NCBI RefSeq assembly: GCF_902804475.1 | Contig: NZ_CADCSU010000076.1 | Coordinates: 1 to 60,883 of the forward strand | Source of the DNA: Flavobacterium bizetiae | GTDB taxonomy: Bacteria > Bacteroidota > Bacteroidia > Flavobacteriales > Flavobacteriaceae | Direction of reading: 5' to 3' | DNA: 60,883 nucleotides | Shown: piece by piece, positions 48,090 to 57,456 of the stretch | How positions within the stretch are numbered: the stretch's first letter is position 1 | Layout of the letters: each line of letters begins with the position of its first letter | Program-made: the position numbers and the translations under genes | The notes under the pieces: model-generated | Databases searched by the model: none | The model's input: only the letters and a program-made list of their open reading frames with translations | What the model was told of the DNA's origin: nothing

Positions 48090-50162
48090 ATGAAATATTA
48101 TTCAACTCTATTGTTTCTTGTTTTTTTTGTAACGTTTTCTGCTTTTTCACAAGAAAAGGTGATTAAATATACAGTTGCGAATGGGGAAACTATTAACCAG
48201 ATTGCAGTGAAATTTAAGGTTACTCCTTATGATATTTATGCATTAAACCCAGATGCCAGAAGTGGTATAAAACCTAATACTGTTTTGTTGATTCCTGCAA
48301 ATGGTACAAAATCTGCGGCGGCTAAGACAGAAACAGCTGTGGCAAAAACGGGCGGTAATACAAAAGAAATAATTCATGAGGTACAGCCAAAAGAAACTTT
48401 TTATAGTATCGAAAAAAAGTATGGTATCTCTGATGAAGCTTTGAAAGCTGCAAATCCTACTTTAGAAAAAACCGGAGTTCAGATTGGGCAGAAACTGGTG
48501 ATTCCTGCAAAAGGATCAGCGGCAAAATCTCTTGTGGCTGCAGAAAAACCAGCGAAAGAAAAAGCTCAGGAAAAATACGTATATCACGATGTTGTGGCAA
48601 AAGAAACTAAGTTTTCGATTGCCAAACAATACGGTATTACAATTGAAGAATTAGAAAAACGCAATCCTGAAATTGTGTCGAATTTACCAATTGGTTACCG
48701 ATTAACGATAAAAGGAAAAGCGCCTAAAACAGAAACTTCAAATCCTGCGGTTACTACTGCTGCAAAACCGGTTGAAACGGCTAAAAAAGCAACAACCTAT
48801 ATGGAGTATCAGGTAAAACCAAAAGAAACTTTTTATAGTTTAGGCAGAACTTTTCATATTTCTCAGGAAGAATTAACGGCATTGAATCCGTCGCTTTCTG
48901 AAGGAGTAAAAGAAGGAATGGTTTTAAAAGTTCCGGCAGGATATTTAGCACCGGCTCCAATAATTCCGCAACAACAGCCTGTTGAAAAAGCAATCGAAAG
49001 TCCTAATACCGGAGGTTCTATACAAATTGTAGATAAAGTGAAATCTGAAACGGTTTCTGTTAATCCTGAGGTGGTAGAACTAACGAAAAAAAGAGGTCAA
49101 AACGAGCGTAAAAAACTGGTTTTATTGTTGCCTTTTAACTTAGCTAAAATGCAAAATGATACAGCAAGCACTGCTAACCGTATCAAAAATGACAAGTTTT
49201 TAAACATGACTCTTGATTTTTATTCAGGAGCAATGATGGCGATCGACTCGGCTAAAACGTTGAAATTGCCAATAGATGTTGCTATTTATGATTCTCAGGA
49301 AACAAAAACAACTTCTAATGTTTCGACTTTGATTGCTCAGAATAAATTACAGGATGCTCATGCAGTGATAGGTCCATTTTATCAAAGCAATGCCGAAGCT
49401 ACGGCAAATACATTGCGTATGTATAATGTTCCGGTGATTTCTCCATTATCAAAAGATAAAGCAAACCCAATTGATAATTTGTATCAGACCATACCTTCTA
49501 ATGATGTGGTGAGAAATGCTATGTTTGATTATATGCGTGCAAAAAATGGTAATATTGTAGCGGTTGTCGATAAAAAGAAAGAATCAGTTATTAGTTATAT
49601 CAAACAAAACCAAAAAGGAGTTGTGTTTGCTGCTTTGACAGAAACTGGTGGTCTGGATGTAGCGAATTTAAAAAGCTTGTTATTGCCAAACAGAATGAAT
49701 TATGTGGTGATGGAAACCGGAAATACTGCTATGGTAAAAAGCACTATAAAAGCTTTGCTGGATGCACAAAAAACATGTCAGGTACAATTGGTAATTTTAG
49801 AGCCAAACAGTACGTTAGATACTGACGAAATCAGTTTTGATAATCTTGTAAAACTAAAATTAATGTATCCATCTGTAACGCGCGAAAGTGATGAGCCTGG
49901 AGTTTTAATCTTCGATAAAGAATACAGATTAAAAAATAAAATAAATCCAAATACTTATGCAACTCGTGGTTTTGATGTAACTTTTGATACGATGATGCGT
50001 TTGGTACAAGGAAAAACATATCAGGAAACAGCTGATTTAATGACAACAGAACAAGTAGATAATAAATTTCAGTTTTATAAAAAAGAGGATGGAGGACACG
50101 CTAATAAAGGAGTCTACATTTTATATTATGATACTGACTTAACTTTAAAAGTAGCGAATTAA
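48090..50162 (+). CDS. LysM-repeat protein fused to a periplasmic-binding-protein (PBP1-type) domain
   Basis: A 690-residue exported protein; signal peptide ends at AFSQ. Four LysM domains lie at about 24-68 (KYTVANGETINQIAVKFKV), 91-135, 167-210 and 235-280, separated by Ala/Lys/Pro linkers. From about 330 a type 1 periplasmic-binding fold begins (RKKLVLLLPFNLAKMQNDT, FYSGAMMAIDSAKTLKLPID, AVIGPFYQSNAEATANTLRM, VPVISPLSKDKANP), the architecture of receptor-type and LpoA-like proteins. The fusion suggests a peptidoglycan-bound ligand sensor or synthase regulator. It overlaps the next gene by 1 bp (TAATG), implying translational coupling. Confidence 0.87.
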   Translation: MKYYSTLLFLVFFVTFSAFSQEKVIKYTVANGETINQIAVKFKVTPYDIYALNPDARSGIKPNTVLLIPANGTKSAAAKTETAVAKTGGNTKEIIHEVQPKETFYSIEKKYGISDEALKAANPTLEKTGVQIGQKLVIPAKGSAAKSLVAAEKPAKEKAQEKYVYHDVVAKETKFSIAKQYGITIEELEKRNPEIVSNLPIGYRLTIKGKAPKTETSNPAVTTAAKPVETAKKATTYMEYQVKPKETFYSLGRTFHISQEELTALNPSLSEGVKEGMVLKVPAGYLAPAPIIPQQQPVEKAIESPNTGGSIQIVDKVKSETVSVNPEVVELTKKRGQNERKKLVLLLPFNLAKMQNDTASTANRIKNDKFLNMTLDFYSGAMMAIDSAKTLKLPIDVAIYDSQETKTTSNVSTLIAQNKLQDAHAVIGPFYQSNAEATANTLRMYNVPVISPLSKDKANPIDNLYQTIPSNDVVRNAMFDYMRAKNGNIVAVVDKKKESVISYIKQNQKGVVFAALTETGGLDVANLKSLLLPNRMNYVVMETGNTAMVKSTIKALLDAQKTCQVQLVILEPNSTLDTDEISFDNLVKLKLMYPSVTRESDEPGVLIFDKEYRLKNKINPNTYATRGFDVTFDTMMRLVQGKTYQETADLMTTEQVDNKFQFYKKEDGGHANKGVYILYYDTDLTLKVAN

Positions 50163-50563
50163 TGACATCAAAAGTAACCTATTTAGGAGATTTAAGAACA
50201 CAATCAATACATGTGCAATCAGGAAGCGAGATTATCTCTGATGCACCTTTGGACAATAACGGAAAAGGAGAAGCTTTTTCTCCAACAGATACTGTTGCCA
50301 ATGCTTTAGCAAGTTGCATGATGACTATTATGGGCATCAAAGCGCGTGATTTAGGCGTAGATTTTATTGGTTCAACTGCCGAAGTAACGAAGATAATGAA
50401 TGCTGAACCACGAAGAATTGGGGCAATTGAAATTGTTTTTGATATGCAGGGTGTTGAAGAGGAAAAAAGCAGAACAATTCTGGAACGTGCCGGAATGACT
50501 TGTCCGGTATTTTTGAGTTTAAGCAGTGAAATCGAAAAGAAAATTACTTTTAACTGGAAGTAA
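50162..50563 (+). CDS. OsmC/Ohr family peroxiredoxin-like protein
   Basis: A 133-residue protein of the OsmC family. The two redox Cys are in NALASCMMTIMGIKARD (about residue 60) and GMTCPVFLSLSSE (about 116-128), the same spacing as in OsmC/YhfA relatives that reduce organic hydroperoxides. It belongs to the YhfA-like subgroup by its short N-terminus. It starts in the stop codon of the LysM-PBP gene, and its own terminator follows. Confidence 0.9.
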   Translation: MTSKVTYLGDLRTQSIHVQSGSEIISDAPLDNNGKGEAFSPTDTVANALASCMMTIMGIKARDLGVDFIGSTAEVTKIMNAEPRRIGAIEIVFDMQGVEEEKSRTILERAGMTCPVFLSLSSEIEKKITFNWK

Positions 50564-50583
50564 TTTTTCGAACTAATAATATT

Positions 50584-50616
50584 AAAAAACCATTCGCTAC
50601 GACGAATGGTTTTTTG
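50584..50616 (+). terminator. Intrinsic terminator after the OsmC gene
   Basis: Stem AAAAACCATTCG / CGAATGGTTTTT and T tail. The stem is the same as that after the M13 peptidase gene at 2191-2220. Confidence 0.85.
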
Positions 50617-50644
50617 TTTTCAGGCGCAAAGCTTAAACGTAATA

Positions 50645-50745
50645 TTGTCATTTCGACGAAGGAGAAATCACACTCGAGATTTACAAAGATTTGCGATTTT
50701 CTTTGCGGAGATTCTGGTGTGATTTCTCCTTCGTCGAAATGACAA
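50645..50745. repeat. Family B long hairpin repeat, copy 3
   Basis: Perfect 29-bp arms at 50645-50673 and 50717-50745 (left begins TTGTCATTTCGACGAAGG) and a 43-nt loop containing TTTCTTTGCGGAG. Compared with copies 1 and 2, both arms differ at matching positions, so pairing is kept. Confidence 0.9.
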
Positions 50746-50813
50746 AACCTTTGCGCTTTTGTGTTTTTGCGAGATTAATTTTGTTTTGTAAACGCTTAAG
50801 TAAATCTAAAATA

Positions 50814-50917
50814 AAATCAGCGTCTATCAGCTTAAATCAGTAAAATCTGCGTGAAAAATCTTTTTTAATTCTTTTAATCTGTGGCTAAAGAATTCTCTCG
50901 CAGATTCTGCAGATTTT
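50814..50917. repeat. Family A repeat, copy 7
   Basis: AAATCAGCGTCTATCAGC, AAATCTGCGTGAAAAATC, TTCTTTTAATCTGTGGC and CTCGCAGATTCTGCAG. It lies between family B copy 3 and the GH35 gene end. Confidence 0.6.
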
Positions 50918-50922
50918 ATTTT

Positions 50923-52782
50923 TTATAAACCTTTTTCAGGTTTTAAATCTTCCAGAATTGGAGTTAGAATACTCTTTACTTCTTTTTGAATAGTTTCATT
51001 TTTTTGTTCGAAAATGACAATGCTGTTTTTGCCTTTTTTGAGCCAACATCCCGGTAAATATAGAGTTTGCTGTGGGCCAACGCTCCAGTAACGTCCAATA
51101 TTAATTCCGTTTACAAATACAATTCCTTTGCCCCAATCGCGCATGTCAAGAAAGGTATCTCCCGTTTTATTTAGTGTAAAAGTTCCCTGATATAAAGCAG
51201 GACGATTTATTTTGCCTGAATTTTTATAAGTTGTCAAATCAGGTTCCTGAGCCATTGGTAATTTATACATTTCCCAATCTCCCGTAATAGTTTCACCATT
51301 TATGATAACGGGACTTATAATGCCTTTGTTATTGGCATTAATTTGAGAACCATAATTTATGCGTCCCATGTTTTCTATCACAATATCTAAAGTAGCATTA
51401 AACGGAACTTCGATTTCGCAATCGTATTTTTTATAATATCGGTTCAGTTCTGCTACTTTTTTTCCGTTTACATACACAATAGCATAATCGCGTAATCCTT
51501 TCAATTCTAATTTCCCGCTAATAGGCTGAGTGAATTTTTTACTGTACCAAACATAACCATCACCTTGATTTAATTGCTCAAAAGTCAACGGATTATCCTC
51601 TATAACTGGAGTTATCTTCGATTTTAAATCGGCAAGATCAACCACTTTATTTAAGGTAATATTTGGTATTGCGATGACAGGCATTTTTTCCGGAACAGCC
51701 GGGGTTTCGCTTGTTTTTAATAACTCCCTTAAAGCATTGTATTTGGGAGTCGCCCAACCTGCTTCGCTAATAGGAGCATCATAATCGTACGAAGTCATAT
51801 CAGGCTGTATATCATGTTCTTTGTCGTAATTGGCTCCGGAAGTAAATCCGAAATTAGTTCCGCCATGCACCATATAATAATTAAAAGAAACCTGATTGTC
51901 CAGATATTTTTTGGTCTGACGAACGGTTTGTTCCGGTGTTTGTGTCGGGAAAGGCTCTGCCCAATGATCCAGCCAGCCCGGATAAAATTCGGCAACCATA
52001 TAAGGTCCCTGATTATTATTAAACTGATTGACAACTATTTTTAGCTTCGTAATATCGCTTTCGCCATTGGCAGTAGGTAAAGCCCCCGGCAAAGCTCCGC
52101 CTTCAAACAGCCAACTTCCGTCTGATGTAAAAAAGGGCACTTCAAAACCAATATCTTTTAATTGCTGAAAAACGGCAGCGCTGTATTTTTTATGTTCTTC
52201 TAAAGAAATGTCTTTACGTTGCGCCACATAAGAACCAAATTCATTTTCGCCCTGAACCATTATAATTGGACCGCCTTTGGTAATTTGCAAATTTTTCACC
52301 TGACCGTATAATTCGGTAAAATAAGCTTTTGTTGCCGCCAGATATGCTGCATTATGTCCGCGAATGATCATATTTGGAACATTTTGCAGAAACCATGGAT
52401 ATCCGCCAAATTCCCACTCAGCGCACACATAAGGACCCGGACGAAGTATAACGAATAAACCTTCTTCTTGTGCTGTTTTAATATATTCTGCTAAGTTTTT
52501 ATTTCCGGTTTTAAAATCCCAAATTCCCGGAGCAACTTCGTGATAGTTCCAGAAAACATAAGTGGCTACGGCATTTAAACCCATTGCTTTCATCATTTTT
52601 AAACGATGGCGCCAGTACGGTTGCGGAATTCGGGAATAATGCATTTCGCCGGAATGAATCTGAATTGGTTTTCCGTTTAATAAAAAATTACCATCGTTTA
52701 TGGCAAAAGTTTGTTTTTCTTGTGCAGTTAATGATGGAAGTAGAAAGAAATTAAATAGGAGGATGAAATAAACTTTTTTCAT
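50923..52782 (-). CDS. Glycoside hydrolase family 35 beta-galactosidase, exported
   Basis: A 619-residue GH35 enzyme that releases terminal beta-galactose. The start at 52782 gives a proper signal peptide (MKKVYFILLFNFFLLPSLTAQ); the frame extends upstream to 52830 but that adds no sensible start. The TIM barrel has FLLNGKPIQIHSGEMHYSRIP, GPYVCAEWEFGGYPWFL, the acid/base Glu in MVQGENEFG (about residue 181), and the nucleophile Glu in MVAEFYPGWLDHW (about residue 264). The C-terminal beta domains have GIVFVNGINIGRYWSVGPQQTLYLPGCWLKKG, typical of GH35. It is last in the leftward susCD locus, behind a terminator-like hairpin. Confidence 0.95.
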   Translation of the reverse strand: MKKVYFILLFNFFLLPSLTAQEKQTFAINDGNFLLNGKPIQIHSGEMHYSRIPQPYWRHRLKMMKAMGLNAVATYVFWNYHEVAPGIWDFKTGNKNLAEYIKTAQEEGLFVILRPGPYVCAEWEFGGYPWFLQNVPNMIIRGHNAAYLAATKAYFTELYGQVKNLQITKGGPIIMVQGENEFGSYVAQRKDISLEEHKKYSAAVFQQLKDIGFEVPFFTSDGSWLFEGGALPGALPTANGESDITKLKIVVNQFNNNQGPYMVAEFYPGWLDHWAEPFPTQTPEQTVRQTKKYLDNQVSFNYYMVHGGTNFGFTSGANYDKEHDIQPDMTSYDYDAPISEAGWATPKYNALRELLKTSETPAVPEKMPVIAIPNITLNKVVDLADLKSKITPVIEDNPLTFEQLNQGDGYVWYSKKFTQPISGKLELKGLRDYAIVYVNGKKVAELNRYYKKYDCEIEVPFNATLDIVIENMGRINYGSQINANNKGIISPVIINGETITGDWEMYKLPMAQEPDLTTYKNSGKINRPALYQGTFTLNKTGDTFLDMRDWGKGIVFVNGINIGRYWSVGPQQTLYLPGCWLKKGKNSIVIFEQKNETIQKEVKSILTPILEDLKPEKGL

Positions 52783-52807
52783 TTTATCTGAATTAATGAT
52801 GTTTATA

Positions 52808-52846
52808 AAAAAACAAGAGAGCAACATCAATTGCGCTCTCTTGCTT
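52808..52846 (-). terminator. Terminator-like hairpin between the GH109-like and GH35 genes
   Basis: On the minus strand a CAAGAGAGC / GCTCTCTTG stem is followed by six T, ahead of the GH35 start. It could limit read-through from the upstream locus. Confidence 0.75.
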
Positions 52847-52869
52847 AACCTAACTAACCAATAAATTTA

Positions 52870-54249
52870 TTACTCTGAAAATTCTAATTTTTGTAATTTT
52901 TTCCATCCGCCACGTGTGAAATCCGGAATTTCTACAGGAGCAGAACCGTTATCAAGAGAAATTTCTGTTAACGGACCTAAGCAAGACCATTCAGCTAAAT
53001 CATATACGTCCATGTCTAACGGAAGTCCTTTTTGTAAACAGTGAATTAATCTGTAATCCATTACGAAATCCATTCCGCCGTGACCACCTACTTTTTTAGC
53101 TTGCTCCTCAATATTTTTTACAATTGGGTGCTTGTACTTTTCCATCAAAGCTTTTTTAACGTCTTCCGGAACGAAAGAGTGTGCACTTAATTTTTCGTGA
53201 TTTGGTTTTACATCATCTCCTAATGCTGCACCATCTAAAGCATAACCTTCTAATGGATATTTGTTTGCAAAACCTTTAGTTCCGCTCAATTGATACATTC
53301 TGCTGTATGGGCGAGGCGAAGTAACGTCGTGCTGAATATGGATTGTTTTTCCGTTTTCTGTACGAATCATAGTCATGGTATGATCTCCGTTTCTGAAATC
53401 TTTAATTTCCTGACCTGATTTATCTTTAATATAAGCAGGATTTCCTACTGCTTTTGTATCCATAGAAACTAAAAAGTTCATTTTATCTCCACGGTGAATA
53501 TTCAAAGCCTGACAAGCTGGTCCCATACCATGAGTAGCGTAAATATCGCCACGGTGTTTGATGTTGTAATCCATTCTCCAGTTGTTCCAGTATTCTCCCC
53601 AAAAAGGCTGAAGACCGTGAATGTAAGAACCTTCGGCATGAAGAATTTCTCCAAATACACCTTGTTGTGCCATGTTTAATGTCGTTAATTCGAAGAAATC
53701 GTAAACGCAATTTTCAAGTTGCATACAATGTTTACGTGTTTTCTCAGAAGTATCGATAAGATCCCAAATTTCTTTCATAGTCATAGCACCCGGAACTTCG
53801 ATTGCTACGTGTTTACCATCTTTCATTGCCTGAACACCAATAATAGCGTGATGTTTCCAGTCGGTTGCGATGTAAACTAAATCAACATTTGGTAAAGCAG
53901 TAACTTTTCTCCATGCATTTTCATCTCCAAAAAATTCTTGTGCTTTAGGAAGTCCGGCTTTAGTTAAAATTTCATTAGCAGATTGTGTGTTTTTTTGTGT
54001 CATATCGCAAAGTGCTACGATTTCTACTCCCGGAATATGCGTCATACGCTCAACTGCTCCAGGACCACGCATTCCTAAACCAATAAAAGCAACACGAACC
54101 GTTGGAATTGGATCAGTAGCCAAACGCAAAACATCTTGCTGACCTTTTGGACGGGTTGGTGTTTTGGTCTTGATCATTTGTGCCGATGCGATTGCTCCTC
54201 CAAACAAAAGACAGGCCACTAACATGAATTTTAAAATACTAGTTTTCAT
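52870..54249 (-). CDS. Gfo/Idh/MocA family oxidoreductase, GH109-like
   Basis: A 459-residue exported protein (signal peptide ends ASAQ) with a Rossmann fold: VRVAFIGLGMRGPGAVERMTHI (about residues 51-72) binds the nicotinamide cofactor, and the Gfo/Idh catalytic-domain segment has MTMKEIWDLIDTSEKTRKHCMQLENCVYDFFE. The C-terminal LPLDMDVYDLAEWSCLGPLTEISLDNGSAPVEIPDFTRG is that of GH109, enzymes that cleave glycosidic bonds by an NAD-dependent redox mechanism (alpha-N-acetylgalactosaminidase). With GH35 in the same unit, a galactose-containing glycan is a likely target. Whether this protein is a glycosidase or a plain dehydrogenase is not settled. Confidence 0.88.
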   Translation of the reverse strand: MKTSILKFMLVACLLFGGAIASAQMIKTKTPTRPKGQQDVLRLATDPIPTVRVAFIGLGMRGPGAVERMTHIPGVEIVALCDMTQKNTQSANEILTKAGLPKAQEFFGDENAWRKVTALPNVDLVYIATDWKHHAIIGVQAMKDGKHVAIEVPGAMTMKEIWDLIDTSEKTRKHCMQLENCVYDFFELTTLNMAQQGVFGEILHAEGSYIHGLQPFWGEYWNNWRMDYNIKHRGDIYATHGMGPACQALNIHRGDKMNFLVSMDTKAVGNPAYIKDKSGQEIKDFRNGDHTMTMIRTENGKTIHIQHDVTSPRPYSRMYQLSGTKGFANKYPLEGYALDGAALGDDVKPNHEKLSAHSFVPEDVKKALMEKYKHPIVKNIEEQAKKVGGHGGMDFVMDYRLIHCLQKGLPLDMDVYDLAEWSCLGPLTEISLDNGSAPVEIPDFTRGGWKKLQKLEFSE

Positions 54250-54347
54250 AATTGAATTAATTTGATTTGAAAATGATGATAATCAAAATGAAGATTATCG
54301 GGAATTATTGTTTTTGTGTAAATTGTTTATTTTTTAAAACGTCTTTT

Positions 54348-55661
54348 TTAAGGCAATGTGTCAAAATTTATTTCCGGTTTTTTATTGTTTAAAGGTCTTG
54401 TAAAGATCGTTTTTGGTGTTGTATAGTTGTTGAAAAAGCCTCCGTTTTTTAGATAAAATGAATTATTGTCCAATCCGCCGGCAAAATCCATTCGGTATTC
54501 TTTTGCTCCTGTACTGTCTGTTGTAAAACGAACCGAATTTATTTCTGACCAAACTCCTTTATCGTCGCAAATCCATTGATTGTTGAATAATACTTTACGG
54601 GATAAATCGCCTTGCTCCGGAATAAAATTTTCTAAAAACGAATGAAATCTTTTTAAATAAGTATTTGTTTCAGGGCGATTAAAACTAGCGATTAATAGCC
54701 ATTTTTGCAATTCAGGCGCATAAAAATACGCGGTATATGTTGTTGTGTTGTTGTTTTGAGGGAAACCTTGTAATAAAAATTTATAGGTTGTCCCTGCTTT
54801 CCAGTTGTATTTCAGATAGCTTTGACCGCCTGAGCCTTCATTCCCAAATTCGCCTGTATGTACATTTTCGCCTTTTTTTAGCATTTTAATCTTATGAGAT
54901 TCAGGAATACTAGCCGGATCATCGGTGTTAAACGGACTCCAAACAGAAAATAAAACTCTTCTTTCTGTAGCCGAATTAACCTGAATACCAAAGTAACCTT
55001 CTCCAAAACCATTCGCCATAAAATAAGAACCAATTTTATCTTCGTTTTCAGGAACCGTAAGTTCATTATAATACCATTTTGCATTGACGCTTTCAGGAAC
55101 CTGATAATTTAAATGTACTGATGGTCCGCGTCGTCCCCAATGATAAAAGTTGCCTTCGTTATTGGGTACATAGGATATTTTTCCGTCATAATCTGCGCTT
55201 GAAATTGTTAGGCGATTTATAGCAGGAAAACGATCTTTTGTTTTGTTTATTCCTTTGATTTTAACAGCAACATAACCTTCCTGATTTATTTTCCAGGTAC
55301 CAATGGTTACTGCTTTTTTTGAAGTATCAAATTTTACTTTTTTAGCTTCATTATTAATCGAAAATTCCAATTCTGATTTTCCAAATACTTCTACAGATTC
55401 TTCTATTGTTAATTGAAAACTTCCTGCTTTGGAAATTCTGAAATAAATTGTAAAAAATTCCTCAGCATTGGTCCAGTTTTCGATTCCGTTATCTGTAATC
55501 GTATTGCTTTCTAAATGTTTAGAGCTATAAGCATTTCCTGCCAATGGAAGAGAAATACTGGTCTTCGGATTCTTTAAAGGATCTTCGGTACTTTCGCTAT
55601 TTGCCGTGCAGGAAAACGATACGAGTAACGAAGCAAAAAATAAGTAGAGTAAGTTTTTCAT
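54348..55661 (-). CDS. DUF3472 domain lipoprotein (with DUF5077-like N-terminal domain)
   Basis: A 437-residue lipoprotein (signal ends LVSFSC) in the sugar-utilization locus. The N-terminal half (about 35-155) looks like a DUF5077 beta-sandwich (ISLPLAGNAYSSKHLESN), and from about 160 comes DUF3472 (GNFYHWGRRGPSVHLNY, YFMANGFGEGYFGIQVNSATERRVLFSVWSPFNTDDP, GSGGQSYLKYNWKAG). These families are common in polysaccharide loci and are thought to bind or act on glycans; the biochemical role is unproven. It lies between susD (gap 88 bp, with a hairpin) and the GH109-like gene (gap 98 bp). Confidence 0.87.
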   Translation of the reverse strand: MKNLLYLFFASLLVSFSCTANSESTEDPLKNPKTSISLPLAGNAYSSKHLESNTITDNGIENWTNAEEFFTIYFRISKAGSFQLTIEESVEVFGKSELEFSINNEAKKVKFDTSKKAVTIGTWKINQEGYVAVKIKGINKTKDRFPAINRLTISSADYDGKISYVPNNEGNFYHWGRRGPSVHLNYQVPESVNAKWYYNELTVPENEDKIGSYFMANGFGEGYFGIQVNSATERRVLFSVWSPFNTDDPASIPESHKIKMLKKGENVHTGEFGNEGSGGQSYLKYNWKAGTTYKFLLQGFPQNNNTTTYTAYFYAPELQKWLLIASFNRPETNTYLKRFHSFLENFIPEQGDLSRKVLFNNQWICDDKGVWSEINSVRFTTDSTGAKEYRMDFAGGLDNNSFYLKNGGFFNNYTTPKTIFTRPLNNKKPEINFDTLP

Positions 55662-55691
55662 GTATCGATAGTAATTTATTTTTTAAAATTA

Positions 55692-55718
55692 CCTCTCTAA
55701 TCAATCCAATTAGAGAGG
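55692..55718 (-). other. Hairpin between susD and the DUF3472 gene
   Basis: Perfect 10-bp arms CCTCTCTAAT / ATTAGAGAGG with a 7-nt loop. On the minus strand the sequence after it is AT-rich but has no continuous T run. It may be an attenuator, a processing site or a 3' stabiliser for susCD mRNA. Confidence 0.6.
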
Positions 55719-55749
55719 CTTCAAAAACAAAATAATTCTAAATAAAAAA

Positions 55750-57447
55750 TTATGGATTTTGAGTTAAAGTTCCCGGATAGGCATTAATTTCTGACTGCGG
55801 AATGTATTGCACTACTCTTAAACTTGTAGCAGGCCAGTCTGTCATTGGTAAATGAGGACCAGGATAATGACGCGTCATGGTTTGCCCATTTCTGTAAACA
55901 TCATAACCTCTATGCGCTTCAAATGCTAATTCTAACTGACGTTCTTCATCTACTAATTGTACGGCATTGGTACTGTTTAATGATGTATAACCACCACCAA
56001 CAATCGATCTTTCGCGAATAATGTTTAAGTTGGTTAAAGCATTATTATAATCACCCTTTTTAACATAAGCTTCTGCCATGTTCAGATACATCTCGGCCAA
56101 TCTTGAAATCGAAGGAGAGTAGAGGTGAGAATCATTATTTTGTAATGAACATTTTGTAATGTAAAACATTGGATATACACGATTTAACAACATCATATAA
56201 TCTTTCTCTCCTGTATAAGTTTTGCCTTCGTATACAATCGAATATTGATTTTCGGCTGCGTTTACCGGAGTTAAATTATAGTCAGTAGTTCCTATCGTGA
56301 TAAAAAATGTACCATTAGGATTTGTTTTTAATGGTTGTTGCATATAGTTGTAACCGGTTTGAGTACCACCTGCATTTTTTACATCATAGATAAAACGGAA
56401 TGCCTGAGTTTTGTTTCCTGCGTCGTCTGTCGTGTATTGCGGATCAATAAATGCCCAACGTGCATCTTTCTTTAAACCTGATTTTCTTAATAAATCCAGA
56501 TATTTGGCACTAGCGTACATTTCGCCCCAACCCTGACCTTGAATATTAGCATACATACCACCAATTCCGTAATAATGATCGTAACCTGAAAATTCTGAAG
56601 CTACTCTTTTAACAGCAAAAATGGTTTCAGTCTGCTCATCAGAGTCCGGTGCATACGTATTGAATTTCATAAAACTTTCACGGCTCAATAATTTATATTT
56701 TCCGCTTGTAATTACTTTATTCGCATATTCTATAGCTTGTGTTGCGTATTCCTGATTCGGATTTTCATATGTTCCGCTCATATATAAGTATACTCTCGAA
56801 AGCATTGCCTGAGCCGCTTCTTTAGTGGCATAGGCCGCAGATCTGTCAACCGTCATTAAAGATTCGGCTTTTTTCAGATCACTAATTGCTTGCTCGTAAG
56901 TATCTTTTACTGTTGATCTGTCTGGTAATCTAAGATTATTTAAATCCGGTGGTAAACCATTTACAATTGGCACACCTAAATTAGTTTCAGGTGATTGTGC
57001 GTAAGGTCTTCCGTAAGCGCGGCACAGGTAGAAATAAATCATACCTCTTAAATAATAAGCTTCACCAAGTTGTTGGTTTACAGCAGGACTTTCTCCTTCT
57101 GAAATCATTTTGATCAAATCACTTGATTGTGAAACTATTTTATAACTGTTATTCCAGAAAACAGATAACCTGTCGTTGTTAGGAATGTGCTGATATGAAA
57201 TAAAAGAGTAAAAAGCATCTGTAGAAGTTCCTCTAATCATGATGTTATCACCAGGATACTCTCCAACTCTGTGCATAACATCAGACCAGCCTTTTAATTG
57301 TGCGTAACAACCATTTAATAAAACCTCTACGGCAGCTACTTTATCTTGTTCTATTTTGTCTTTTGTGTATGCATTAAATGGTTCTCTGTCTAAATCACAA
57401 GAGGACAAGAAACTAATCGCAATACCTAATATAAATATCTTTTTCAT
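55750..57447 (-). CDS. SusD/RagB family nutrient-binding outer-membrane lipoprotein
   Basis: A 565-residue SusD-like protein, a surface lipoprotein that caps the SusC transporter and binds the glycan. The lipobox is LSSC (Cys17), followed by DLDREPFN. TPR-like helices follow: VAAVEVLLNGCYAQLKGW, LGEAYYLRGMIYFYLCRAYGRPYA (about residues 125-150, typical of SusD), AAQAMLSRVYLYMSG, and the C-terminal RLAEMYLNMAEAYVKKGDYNNALTNLNIIRERS and LVDEERQLELAFEAHRGYDVYR. It lies 9 bp after susC and is probably translated from the same mRNA. Confidence 0.95.
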   Translation of the reverse strand: MKKIFILGIAISFLSSCDLDREPFNAYTKDKIEQDKVAAVEVLLNGCYAQLKGWSDVMHRVGEYPGDNIMIRGTSTDAFYSFISYQHIPNNDRLSVFWNNSYKIVSQSSDLIKMISEGESPAVNQQLGEAYYLRGMIYFYLCRAYGRPYAQSPETNLGVPIVNGLPPDLNNLRLPDRSTVKDTYEQAISDLKKAESLMTVDRSAAYATKEAAQAMLSRVYLYMSGTYENPNQEYATQAIEYANKVITSGKYKLLSRESFMKFNTYAPDSDEQTETIFAVKRVASEFSGYDHYYGIGGMYANIQGQGWGEMYASAKYLDLLRKSGLKKDARWAFIDPQYTTDDAGNKTQAFRFIYDVKNAGGTQTGYNYMQQPLKTNPNGTFFITIGTTDYNLTPVNAAENQYSIVYEGKTYTGEKDYMMLLNRVYPMFYITKCSLQNNDSHLYSPSISRLAEMYLNMAEAYVKKGDYNNALTNLNIIRERSIVGGGYTSLNSTNAVQLVDEERQLELAFEAHRGYDVYRNGQTMTRHYPGPHLPMTDWPATSLRVVQYIPQSEINAYPGTLTQNP

Positions 57448-57456
57448 GATTTTGTT

